64,000 nucleotides of DNA from CAUZIB01 sp963663925. GTDB taxonomy: Bacteria; Acidobacteriota; Vicinamibacteria; Vicinamibacterales; UBA8438. The notes under the pieces are model-generated. The model ran no database searches. It worked only from the letters and a program-made list of their open reading frames with translations, and was not told the origin of the DNA. Both the position numbers and the translations under genes were made by a program. Positions 36,061-44,651 of this stretch are shown piece by piece. The stretch's first letter is position 1. Every line of letters begins with the position of its first letter. Location: contig OZ250139.1 of NCBI GenBank assembly GCA_965237405.1, positions 2,232,001 to 2,296,000 of the forward strand. The letters run 5' to 3'.

Positions 36061-36649
36061 GGGCAGGCCCTCGGGCGGCAGCAGGCCATCGTCCAACATA
36101 TGCGGGCGCTGCCCCACGGCGCGGTGGCAGACGCCCTCGCGACCGTGCGAGCCTCCCAGGCCTCGGTCGCCACCAAGCGGGCGTTCGAGTTCCTGGTGCT
36201 GACGGCGGCGCGATCCGGCGAAGTGCGCCTAGCGACGTGGGACGAAATGGACCTGGACGCGGGCGTCTGGACCATCCCCGCCGCGCGCATGAATGCGAAG
36301 CGGGATCACCGCGTCCCGCTCTCGGGGCCACCCTCGCGATCTTGCACGACGTACAGAGACTGAGCGATGGCACCGGCCTGGTGTTCCGCAGTCTGCGCGG
36401 GAAGCCACTCTCCAACTGACGCTATCGAAATTGACCAAGGAACTCGGCATCGCCGCCGTGCCGCATGGGTTCCGGTCGAGCTTCCGGGACTGGGCCGCGG
36501 AACGGAAAAGCATACCCCGCGAGGTGGTCGAGGCCGCGCTCGCCCATACGGTACAGAACCCCACCGAGGCGGCCTACGCGCGCAGTGATCTCTTCGAGCG
36601 TAGGCGCCGCCTGATGGACGACTGGACGTCTACCATCGAGACGATGTAA
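36061..36649 (+). pseudogene. Tyrosine integrase, degenerate C-terminal part (copy 3)
   Basis: Recognisable from GRQQAIVQHMRALPHGAVAD to FERRRRLMDDW but broken twice: near 36330 (after HRVPLSG) and near 36417 (a lost base after GKPLSN). The catalytic signatures HGFRSSFRDWAAER and ALAHTVQNPTEAAYARSD survive in different frames. The 5' third is absent. A tRNA-like T-arm and a long palindrome follow about 200 bp downstream, as at an integration site. Confidence 0.88.
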
Positions 36650-36854
36650 CTCATTCTATAGCAATAGCTTACAGCTGTAGCTGTAATCGCTTCCCCTCAT
36701 CGGACCACTCGTTCGCAATCAGATGTCCGAGGGCGTTGAAGACCCTCTGTGGACGGCTGGAGATCGTGGACCGCAGAGACGACCACGCGCTGATCAGCGC
36801 TGCGGGGCACCATCGTCACGACTGCCGTTGTCACCGAACGACGATCGAGCGTCG

Positions 36855-36906
36855 GCCAGCGACGCGTACGCGTCGCTGGCGCAGGGATTCGAACCCGAAC
36901 CACGTG
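36855..36906 (-). other. 26-bp palindrome next to a tRNA-like T-arm
   Basis: 36855-36880 is a perfect palindrome centred on GCGT/ACGC. On the minus strand it follows GGGTTCGAATCCCTGCGCCA, which has the T-arm consensus TTCGAAT between GGG and CCC. The rest of a tRNA cannot be folded, so this looks like the conserved 3' end of a tRNA kept as an attachment site, with a hairpin behind it. Confidence 0.45.
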
Positions 36907-37150
36907 ATTTTCTAAGTTAATGATGGCAAAGGACTTCTGGCGATAAGTCTTTGTCGGTCCTCACGTTCCAGCCATGCGGTCGTCTCCTCCAGTCTCCTGG
37001 AGTCCCCCCGAGTTGACCCCAGTCTTGGCAACATTGGGGCAACGCTCCTCACTAGGAAGACCTGCCTGTTTAGTGACGTCCCGATCGTTATCGAACCGAG
37101 GGCCTTGCGTGATCGCTTCGGGTCTCCGTGGTCCTCGATGAGGCACAGCG

Positions 37151-37179
37151 TTGACCGATGCTCGCGCTAATTGTAATAT
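37151..37179 (+). promoter_or_regulatory. Promoter of the AbrB/RelE pair, probably leaderless
   Basis: TTGACC (37151-37156) and TAATAT (37174-37179) with a 17-nt spacer. The expected start point, near 37186, is at or within 2-3 nt of the ATG at 37188, and no Shine-Dalgarno sequence is present. Confidence 0.6.
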
Positions 37180-37187
37180 ACATATAT

Positions 37188-37499
37188 ATGAAAACACAAT
37201 CCGAAGCACCGACCACCGTCAAGTTGGGCGTGAGCCGCCAGGTCGTGATCCCCAAGAAGCTGCACGACCGTCTCGGGCTCAAGCCCGGCGACTACCTTGA
37301 GGTCGAGGAACAGCAGGGCAGAGTCGTCATGACGCCGAAGACGCTCATCGACAGCCGCGTGCACGCGGCGTTTCGGGAAAGCATGGAGGATTTCAAGAGC
37401 GGCAGGTACACCGGGCCGTTCGACACCGCGGAGCAGGCGACGGCGTCGCTCCACAAGATTGCCGGGGCGCGCCGAGCGAGGAAGACGAGCCGCGGGTAG
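37188..37499 (+). CDS. AbrB/SpoVT-type antitoxin
   Basis: 103 residues. TTVKLGVSRQVVIPKKLHDR and LGLKPGDYLEVEEQQGRVVM form the swapped-hairpin AbrB DNA-binding domain; the C-terminal tail (FRESMEDFKSGRYTGPFDTA) should bind the toxin. Its TAG is followed immediately by the toxin ATG. It would repress its own promoter and neutralise the toxin. Confidence 0.87.
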   Translation: MKTQSEAPTTVKLGVSRQVVIPKKLHDRLGLKPGDYLEVEEQQGRVVMTPKTLIDSRVHAAFRESMEDFKSGRYTGPFDTAEQATASLHKIAGARRARKTSRG

Positions 37500-37745
37500 A
37501 TGCGGCTCATTCACACCGCCAGGTTCGAGAAGGACTATTCAGCCGCGCCGACGGATGTGCAGCGCGCATTCGACAAGCAGGAGCGGTTCCTCGCCGACAA
37601 CCTTCAGCATCCGTCGCTGCACGCCAAGAAATACGACGAGTCCACGGGCTTGTGGCAAGCCAGGGTCAATCGATCCTGGCGTTTCTATTTCACCATCGAC
37701 GGGGACATCTACGTCCTCCACACCATCATCGCGCACCCGAAGTAG
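37500..37745 (+). CDS. RelE/ParE-superfamily toxin
   Basis: 81 residues with the RelE fold pattern: IHTARFEKDYSAAPTDVQRA, LHAKKYDE, LWQARVNRSWRFYFTIDGD, YVLHTIIAHPK. Relatives cleave ribosome-bound mRNA or inhibit gyrase. The start directly abuts the antitoxin stop. Intact. Confidence 0.85.
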   Translation: MRLIHTARFEKDYSAAPTDVQRAFDKQERFLADNLQHPSLHAKKYDESTGLWQARVNRSWRFYFTIDGDIYVLHTIIAHPK

Positions 37746-37876
37746 AGGCGGCGGCAGAGGTGCTTGATCGGGAGGCCCGCTGGTCCGGCTGTATCATGCT
37801 CAAGCCGCGGTGGCCTGAGCCAACCAATCCGGTCTCCGAAGTTCCCGGTACGGTTCACCTTGGACCATCAGACTGA

Positions 37877-38098
37877 GTTTTTTGCTTCTATCGGACTCTC
37901 ACGTTCTACCACGCCCTCGCACTACTGCGGCAGCATATCGTTGCCAGCCTGAACCGACTGTTCGCGAGGCAGCTCGCACTCAACGCTCGCATCGTTCTGA
38001 CCGGCTTTCGCCAGCCGGCCGATATTCTCGACATTCGAGGTCGGATGGAACGAGGAGAGATCAGCTTTGGCGAGGCGGTCGACCAAGTCAAGTTCTGA
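37877..38098 (+). pseudogene. C-terminal fragment of an unrecognised gene
   Basis: A 73-codon frame without a start codon reads TLTFYHALALLRQHIVASLN, then ILDIRGRMERGEISFGEAVD and a stop. The amphipathic pattern looks coding. It follows the toxin gene and converges with the GmrSD gene. No family is assigned. Confidence 0.35.
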
Positions 38099-38122
38099 CT
38101 ACACTCCGCTGCTTCAGATCGC

Positions 38123-40135
38123 TCAGCGAATCTGCGTGAACATCGCGAGCACATCACCGCAAGAGACATTGGCTTTCAGTAATCGATCCTGTGACACCTC
38201 TCGAACATGGGCAATCTCGTTTCTGACGGGAGCGATTTGTTCAATCGCAGTCAACAACCTTTGCTTCACGTCCTCCGCGCCACCCAGTCTAGAGCGCGCC
38301 TCCTGCTGAGTGTTATTGGCGAAGAGCAGGCGTGGGAGCTGGGCCAGGTAGAGATAGTCGACGACACTCAATGGGTTCGCCCCCGAAGGCCGGCTGCGCA
38401 AGGCGCGGGTAAGAGTTTCGCGCTCGCGATCGGTTAGCGCGGCCTCGATCCGTTCTGCTGCTCGCTCGCCGAACCTTGCCGTGTAGACGTCCCGCACAGC
38501 TTCGCGCAGCATACGCTCTGTCTCCGCAATTCGCTTCCACACCGCGTCCGCCCCAGGAAGAAACCAAGGCGGTGCGAGAGGCACCGATCCGGACTCGCCA
38601 CCGAGTTTGCGAAATGCAACGTGCATGATCTCGGCCATTCGTTCTCGGCGCGCCACGAGAAACGTGTTGTAGTCCATCAATTCCCAGTCTGGCGGGAGAG
38701 CGTGTTCGGCACACATGCGGCCCCAACGTTCATCGTCGAGAGCGAGTTCTTCGCGAAGTCGGGGCACGTATTCCTTTGCAGACTGAGCTCCGATCATGCT
38801 GTTCTCGTAGTAGCCAAGATCTGCGTAGTTGGCGGCCTGATTCACGATTTTCCTGTCAGTGATTCTTGCCCGTGCCAACCAGGCCACCGGGAACAAGTGG
38901 TGTGCTTCACTGGCGGAACGTTTGCCCTTCGAAGGGGGAGCCAGGAGGTTCTGAAGGAGCTGGTCGGAAAAGAGGCCCCGCGCGCCCAGGACGATCTGTG
39001 CTGCGCGAAACGCAACTGGAGCCGGGGCACGCCGCCGCTGGGTCTGAAGCGCGGCGACAAGCGTATGACTCCAATAGTCCCCCGTGATCGTCTCGCTCAT
39101 GGCGTCGTCCAAAATGCGAACAAACGACGAGCCGGCTGCGGGACCGAGGTCTCGGATTCGACCCAAGTCTTCCTCAAAGGTGGTCTCCGATGCCCCGGAG
39201 TATCGAGCGGAGAGCAATGTCCCAAACACCCACCGCGAAATGAACTCGTCGAGCACCGGCTTTCGCACATTGTGCCGGTGCCCTAGCACGTAGAACGTGA
39301 AAGCGTTGACAATGGCATTGGTTGACGCGATTAGGGCTTGGTCGACAAATCCGGCAGCCACGACTCGCAGTGTGAAGTCCTGCCACGTCGTTGAATGGAT
39401 GCACTCATCGGCCGCAACATCTAACTTGTTGAGCCGTGCTTGGCGGTCCGCAATGCTCGTATCGCCGCTCACCGGGTCCATTCCGCGCAGATAGCGGTAG
39501 ATCGCCCGCATACGCGCCCGGCCGAAAGCCACTCCACAGGTTGCCCGCAGGAGCTGCCGGGTGTCGAGTGCAGCGATCGGATCGACCGTAAGTGCAGCTG
39601 CACGTTGCTCGATGCGGTCGCGGAGTTCTCCGTGATAGACCGATAGCAACGTCAGGACGAAATCAACCTGACCCAGGGGCACGCCCTGGCTATTGATTCG
39701 GACGAACACCTCTGCGACGTCTTCCTCCGAGACCTCCACGGCGGAGGCAATCTTGCGAATAGCGACGACTGGGAAGGTATAGTCACTAATTCCACGGGCA
39801 CGATCGAGGTTCTCGTCGACGGCGTCCTCGTAGATGTCATCGATGTCTCGTCCCTTTTCGCGCAACGTGTTCAGCAGATCTTTCTTAATCTGGGTCTTGG
39901 AGCGTGGCCCCCACAGTTCCGAGATATTGGGTAGAAACTCTGGATCCTTTCGGATAGCTGCATCTGCGACTTCCAACCGGCCATCGCGAGGTCGAAAGGC
40001 AATCGAGATGTGTCGCTTCGTGCCATCCTTGTTGACGACTTCGGTTCCGTGTAGGACCGCGTAAAGGGAGGTCAAACGCTGTTGACCGTCAATGACAAGG
40101 GCCGTCGATCGTAGGGCGGGCCGTGTCAACGACGT
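38123..40135 (-). pseudogene. GmrSD-type restriction enzyme, C-terminal two thirds (split by IS3)
   Basis: About 670 codons continuing the gene whose 5' part is at 41793-42896. VIDGQQRLTSLYAVLHG is the DUF262/GmrS nucleotide-binding signature, followed by VAEVFVRINSQGVPLGQVDF. SEAHHLFPVAWL and the NYADLGYYENSMIGAQSAKE region form a DUF1524-like HNH. The C-terminus (APVRNEIAHVREVSQD) has the R-N-x3-H signature of Swt1-type HEPN RNases. GmrSD enzymes cut modified phage DNA. Without removal of the IS3 element the protein cannot be made whole. Confidence 0.85.
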
Positions 40136-40156
40136 TGAGACAACCTGATTCAGCAT

Positions 40157-41275
40157 TTACTGTAGCGACCCCATGCTGGCGACGAGCGTGATCGAGCGAT
40201 CGGCACTGATGGGTTGTGACCGGGAGATCACCCCATGCTGCGGGTCGTCCGGGGTGACGATCGTCGCTCCTGGGGCATCCGCGCGGGTCGGTTTCGGCGG
40301 CCGATTGATCCAGGCGGCTGTTGGGAGCGTTTCGGGCCGGGGTGGCCCCTGGACGAACCGCTCGGGATGGGCGGCGTACGCGGCCAGACGGGTGCGGTGC
40401 CGGACGGCGAGGACCGTGGCGGCGCGGCCGTAGTGGACGTCGGCCGGCGTGAGATAGCTGAGGCCGCTGTGATGGTGTGCGTTGTTGTACCACGCGAACA
40501 GATCGCGGCTGACGCCGCGCGCGTGTTCGAGCGAGCCGAACCGGTCAGGAAACTCGGGGCGGTACTTCAGGGTCCGGAACTGCGATTCAGAGAACGGATT
40601 GTCGTTGCTCACGCGCGGCCGCGAATGACTGGCGTTGATGCTCAGGTCCGAGAAGAGCAGCGCGACGAGCTTGCTCCGCATGGGCGCGCCGCGGTCGGCA
40701 TGGATCGTGAGTTGCTGCGGGGCGATGCCCTGTTTCAGGCAGGTCGCCGCAATCAGGCGTTCCGCCAGGTGCGCATTCTCGTGGCGGGCGACCATCCAGC
40801 CCACGACGTAGCGGCTGAAGAGGTCGAGGATCACATAGAGCGAGTAGTAGAGGTACGGGATCGGGCCCTTGAGCTTGGTGATGTCCCAGGACCAGACCTG
40901 ATTCGGGCCCGTCGCCACGAGCTCGGGTTTGGTATACACCGGGTGTCGGGCCTGGGCGCGCCGGTCCCGCACTTCGTGGGCCTCCGCGAGCACGCGATAC
41001 ATCGTGCGCACCGACCCCAGGTAGGTCTGCTCCTCGAGCAACGTGGCATGCACTTCCGCGGGCGACTGATCGACGAAGCGCTCACTGTGCAGCGTGTCCA
41101 GCATGGCCTGGCGTTCGTCCGCGGCCAAGGCGCGCGGCGAGGGCGCGCGGGACGGCGGCGGCGGCAACGACGGCGTGGGCCGCCGCCGCCGATAGAACGA
41201 GGCGCGCGCGAGGCCGACGCTGTGACACAGCGCCGCCGTCTCGCCTGGTGTCGTGACGGCCGCGATGGCGCGCAT
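40157..41275 (-). CDS. IS3-family transposase OrfB
   Basis: 372 residues from the ATG at 41275, which overlaps the orfA stop (TGATG). HTH-like N-terminus (TAALCHSVGLARASFYRRRR), then the DDE core: VWSWDITKLKGP (first Asp), TIHADRGAPMRSK (second Asp) and VSNDNPFSESQFRTLKYRPE (Glu). Made alone or as an OrfAB fusion by frameshifting. Confidence 0.9.
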   Translation of the reverse strand: MRAIAAVTTPGETAALCHSVGLARASFYRRRRPTPSLPPPPSRAPSPRALAADERQAMLDTLHSERFVDQSPAEVHATLLEEQTYLGSVRTMYRVLAEAHEVRDRRAQARHPVYTKPELVATGPNQVWSWDITKLKGPIPYLYYSLYVILDLFSRYVVGWMVARHENAHLAERLIAATCLKQGIAPQQLTIHADRGAPMRSKLVALLFSDLSINASHSRPRVSNDNPFSESQFRTLKYRPEFPDRFGSLEHARGVSRDLFAWYNNAHHHSGLSYLTPADVHYGRAATVLAVRHRTRLAAYAAHPERFVQGPPRPETLPTAAWINRPPKPTRADAPGATIVTPDDPQHGVISRSQPISADRSITLVASMGSLQ

Positions 41276-41673
41276 CAGTCGGTCTCGTCGATGTCGAGGG
41301 GCTTCAGGGGGATCCTCAGGATCTCGGCAACTTTTTTTTGGAGTGTGATGATTGTCTCCGCCGGCTGCAGCTTCCGCTGCAGCCGGCGGTTCTCGGCCTC
41401 GAGCTGTTTCACCCGCGGGTCGACGGGGCGTGGCGTCGGGCCCCGGCGGCGCCCGCGCATTGCCTGCAGGGCGCCCGCCTCGCGCTGCCGCCGCCAGTTC
41501 GTCAAGAGCGACGAGTACAACCCCTCGCGACGCAGCAGGGCGCCCACCTCGCCGGGCCGCTTGCACGCGTCGACTTCCTTGAGGATGCGGAGCCGATACG
41601 CGGGGGGGAAGCGCCGCCGCTCAACCTTCGCCGGCACCTCCGGGTTCGGATCGCTGGCGCGTGACTCGGTCAC
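41275..41673 (-). CDS. IS3-family transposase OrfA with frameshift signal
   Basis: 132 residues: HTH (RFPPAYRLRILKEVDACKRP, GLYSSLLTNWRRQREAG) and a leucine-zipper-like end (VKQLEAENRRLQRKLQPAET). The coding strand contains C-A8-G at 41340-41331, a slippery run suited to -1 frameshifting into the orfB frame, as known for IS3 elements. Confidence 0.85.
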   Translation of the reverse strand: MTESRASDPNPEVPAKVERRRFPPAYRLRILKEVDACKRPGEVGALLRREGLYSSLLTNWRRQREAGALQAMRGRRRGPTPRPVDPRVKQLEAENRRLQRKLQPAETIITLQKKVAEILRIPLKPLDIDETD

Positions 41674-41792
41674 GGGCCCGGGGCCTCCGCCCCCGGGCCC
41701 GTGATCGGGTCGATCTCCACGACTTCTGGCATGCGAGGCATCTCTCCAACCTTCCCCGCCCCTACACTAATCTCATCAGGGAGGTTGTCTCA

Positions 41793-42896
41793 CAGATTAT
41801 TGGCACAGGGGGGGGGGTCTGAATCTTCGCCAATCGGGCGGGCTTCTCTACCATCCGATGTGTGCCAGAGAACCAACGTGCCGACGGGAAAACCAAGGAA
41901 GAGGGAGTCGAGCAGATCCCGAACTTTCGTATCACTCCATACGAACGGCCGTTGTAAGTCTGGCAACGCGATGGCCTGCTCTTCAATATCGCTAATCAAC
42001 GAAGCGATTGTTCGCTGGCCGTGCTCGAAGATGGGAGCCCGACCGCGCACCTTTGGATCCCGAAGCGCGAGCCCATCATCTTCGTCATTCGCTACAGCAT
42101 CGAGGTCACCCACCCCCTCAGATGGCTGCGGAAGCTCTCGCCCAACGGTGCGCGCGACGTAGGCTACTGCCTCTGGTTCATGGTCGGAGGTGCCTACACT
42201 CGTCCGCATTCGAGCCATAGCCTCGTCCACGAACCTCTCGAAAGAGCGCTGCAGCATTTCCGACGCGACCCTCGCGTTGCTGCTCGAAAAGGAGAGGGTC
42301 TGGCAGCCGGGAACGGCCTTGAAGTCCCAGATGGGCTCCGCATCAAGCGCCTCCAAGATGTCGTCGCTGATAGGTCCCACTACACTAACTTCGAGCCTGT
42401 TGGGTCGGATTCTGTATGCTTGGAGGCGACCCGTATGAAGGCTCAGGCCCCGCCGCTTTTCTTTCAAACACCAGCCGTCGGACCGTTCGTCGTCTGCGTT
42501 CTCAATAGCATGGGCGAGAAACTCCAGCGCCGAGCGACGTGCCTCGCCATCAGGAAGGGCGATCTCTACCTTGCCCTGGATACGAACTTGCGCATCGGAC
42601 TGTGTTTCGGCGCTGGTCAGGCGAGCGCGACCGGCATTTGTCAACTTCCAGACCCCGCGTATTGAGCCGTCAATTTCGCCAGTCCGGACGAGGTCCTGGC
42701 GTACCCACTGAACTAGATTCCACCACTTTCGGGTGCCTGGCGAACCGTCCAGATACTGCTCTTGCTCTTCCAGTGTCAGATCGGGGAAGTATGTCGCGAC
42801 TTTCGGATAGACCTCCTTGGGCTCAGCACTACCTCCGCTGTCACGCAACACTCGGAGCAGAGGAATCTCGACGTCGCTCTGTATGGGAAATGCCAT
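41793..42896 (-). pseudogene. GmrSD-type restriction enzyme, N-terminal third (split by IS3)
   Basis: 368 codons. Residues 1-95 are an Mrr_N-like winged helix (IPLLRVLRDSGGSAEPKEVY, GVWKLTNAGRARL), followed by a linker domain. From about 295, ASLISDIEEQAIALPDLQRP and DLLDSLFLGFPVGTLVLWHT begin the DUF262 fold. The frame contains a run of ten Gs on the plus strand (41808-41817) and ends at the IS edge. An Mrr_N domain on a GmrSD protein is an unusual fusion. Confidence 0.82.
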
Positions 42897-42996
42897 AGCC
42901 TAGTCCAGAATGAATCTTACTGAAGTGTCCCGGAGGGGGAATTTGTTACTGACATGTGAGAATCATGTGGCTCAACGCCGTCTAGACAAGACAGGA

Positions 42997-43281
42997 CTAA
43001 AGTCGAGGTTCGGCCAAATCTGGAAAGCCTCTCGCTTGAAGGCCACGAGGTCGTCGAGTAACAGGATCGTTCGAAACAGGCAGCGCCACGTCTCCGCGCG
43101 ACATACCTCTGCGTGAATCCCCTTCTGGGCTACCATCGGTGTTGGCATTGCCGTGTAGTATTCCAGCTAGCGCTGCCAACAGAAACCTATCAACAGGACT
43201 CCTCGCGTTCAGGCGAGATCGTAGCCAGGCAAGATCGTCGAGCACTTGCCGAGAAAACAGCATGCGAATCTCCGCTGGCAC
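42997..43281 (-). pseudogene. Fragment of a DNA methylase-like gene
   Basis: Starts PAEIRMLFSRQVLDDLAWLR and continues PVDRFLLAALAGILHGN. This matches the segment of N4/N6 DNA methylases that in the window-start gene reads FLLACLMGILHH. After GILHGN the frame loses the family pattern, and the motif IV region is absent. It is a short relic. Confidence 0.5.
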
Positions 43282-43380
43282 GTCTAGTGCGCGCGGGCTG
43301 GCTGGCTGGTTTCAAGCCACCTTCCCGGTCAGTTACGTGCGGGCCTGCCGAGACAGGGAAGCTTACGTGACCTTACCAAG

Positions 43381-43576
43381 TTAACCCTAATGTGACAATC
43401 CCGCGCGATCCATGTGCCGATTCGACCGGCCATCACCGCACGGAACGGCCCGAAAACGTCGATCCGGCGCGCCACGACCTGTGACCCGAACCGGAGCGGG
43501 CCAGCCCCAAACCGGACGGTGTTTTGCGGGCCAGAATCGATTACGACTGTAGCAGTTTTTGTCACATTGAGGTTAA
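43381..43576. mobile_element. MITE-like element
   Basis: 196 bp bounded by 18-bp inverted repeats, TTAACCCTAATGTGACAA and (complement) TTAACCTCAATGTGACAA, 16 of 18 identical. No transposase inside. It lies between the methylase relic and the nucleotidyltransferase operon. Flanks show no clear duplication. Confidence 0.6.
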
Positions 43577-43621
43577 GCACTGCATTCGCCGTCTGTTTCC
43601 AGCCTTCTGGCATTCGCAGGC

Positions 43622-43984
43622 TCACTGACTGCTCTGGAGCAGGAGTAGGCGTTCCTCAATCGAACCCACTTCTTCCAGCAGTTCTCGCCACCCGCGGGTC
43701 CACCTGTCGGCCAAAGGCTCACTAGGCTGCGAGATGTGCCTCGCCAGTTCGAGCAATCGGTTGCACCGCTCGGCGATCTCTAGCAGCTCTTCTGAGGCCT
43801 CATTAGACAGGCGGATAGGTCTCGGGAGATCAGGCACGGCGAGCCCAGACTCCTCCGCGACAAGGCTCGCAATCGACAAAGTAAGTCGCCCCACTCGAGA
43901 ACGAGCGACGTACGGCATCGCATCACCCGCCGCTACGTCTTTGAGGGCGTCGATCTGCGCAAGGCAGCGCTCAACTCGATTCAT
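43622..43984 (-). CDS. Small helical partner of the nucleotidyltransferase
   Basis: 120 residues, all-helical by composition (CLAQIDALKDVAAGDAMPYV, LLEIAERCNRLLELARHIS). Its start overlaps the end of the nucleotidyltransferase gene by 14 nt, so both are translated together. In this position it is likely a binding partner. No RNase motif (R-x4-6-H) is seen. Family unknown. Confidence 0.55.
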   Translation of the reverse strand: MNRVERCLAQIDALKDVAAGDAMPYVARSRVGRLTLSIASLVAEESGLAVPDLPRPIRLSNEASEELLEIAERCNRLLELARHISQPSEPLADRWTRGWRELLEEVGSIEERLLLLQSSQ

Positions 43985-44651
43985 ACACCCGCCTTCGCAA
44001 CGCGCCCACCAGCTCCCCTGCTCGTCCGCACCATGTCGTCGCTAACGCTTCTGTCGGCTGCGGCGGTTCGGCCAGTCGTCCTTCCGCATACATCCGGTAG
44101 CGGTAGAGCACCTCGAATTCAGCGGCCCAACTAAGAGTAGGACTCCGATTCTCACAGGCACGCCTCACAGGCTCCATTCTGGAGAAACATGGTTGACCTG
44201 TCAGCGCGCAATCGAGAATGCAGGCGTGACGGATCACTGTGCCCAGAGTCGCCAGCTCGAAGGCGAGCGCGCCCCCGGAGTCTAGAGATCTTCTCACGTC
44301 ACTCAAGACTTCTTCGAAACCGCGCACATCGCGACGAGCCATGCGATACGGCCCGAGGCGGGCCAACGATGAACCAAGCCGCCCCTTAGCAAGCAGAGTC
44401 TCTGAGGCAAGTTGACCTTCCATCTGAAGGTGGCGAAGAAACAGTGATCCCGTATCAACCATGCGGTCGATCTCGGTCCATGTGTACCGCGTGACCGAAA
44501 GATGCCGTCCCTGCAGGTCGATGCAATCGATCGATACCGATTCGTCTGACGATTCCGACACGACGAGTACATCAACGTCGCTTAACACGTCGGCATCGCC
44601 CCTGGCGTGGGAGCCGTAGAGCCAGACCGCCTGAGCCTTAGCAGGGCTCAT
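43971..44651 (-). CDS. Minimal nucleotidyltransferase with helical C-terminal domain
   Basis: 226 residues from the ATG at 44651, chosen because it overlaps the ancestral stop of the upstream gene as ATGA; an in-frame start 15 nt earlier exists. WLYGSHARGDADVLSDVDVL is the GS-x9-D-x-D active site of MNT/KNTase proteins. The C-terminal half is helical and HEPN-like (CILDCALTGQPCFSRMEPVR) without R-x4-6-H. MNT proteins modify partner toxins or RNA with NMP. Confidence 0.78.
   Translation of the reverse strand: MSPAKAQAVWLYGSHARGDADVLSDVDVLVVSESSDESVSIDCIDLQGRHLSVTRYTWTEIDRMVDTGSLFLRHLQMEGQLASETLLAKGRLGSSLARLGPYRMARRDVRGFEEVLSDVRRSLDSGGALAFELATLGTVIRHACILDCALTGQPCFSRMEPVRRACENRSPTLSWAAEFEVLYRYRMYAEGRLAEPPQPTEALATTWCGRAGELVGALRRRVYESS

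Larger units (their letters stand above)
40136..41792 (-). mobile_element. IS3-family insertion sequence inside the GmrSD gene
   Basis: Terminal repeats start TGAGACAACCT at both ends (40136 and, complement, 41792), and a second matching block TGTAG lies about 25 bp inside each end. It carries overlapping orfA and orfB. Removing 40136-41792 joins the CTG codon at 41793 to the ACG codon at 40135 and restores one GmrSD reading frame. No target duplication is apparent. Confidence 0.82.

Noticed and set aside
40235..41704. 489-codon plus-strand frame over the IS3 element
   Set aside because: Antisense to orfA/orfB with convincing DDE and HTH motifs.
43329..43625. 98-codon minus-strand frame across the MITE-like element
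   Set aside because: It simply crosses both terminal repeats and has no motif; probably a chance frame.
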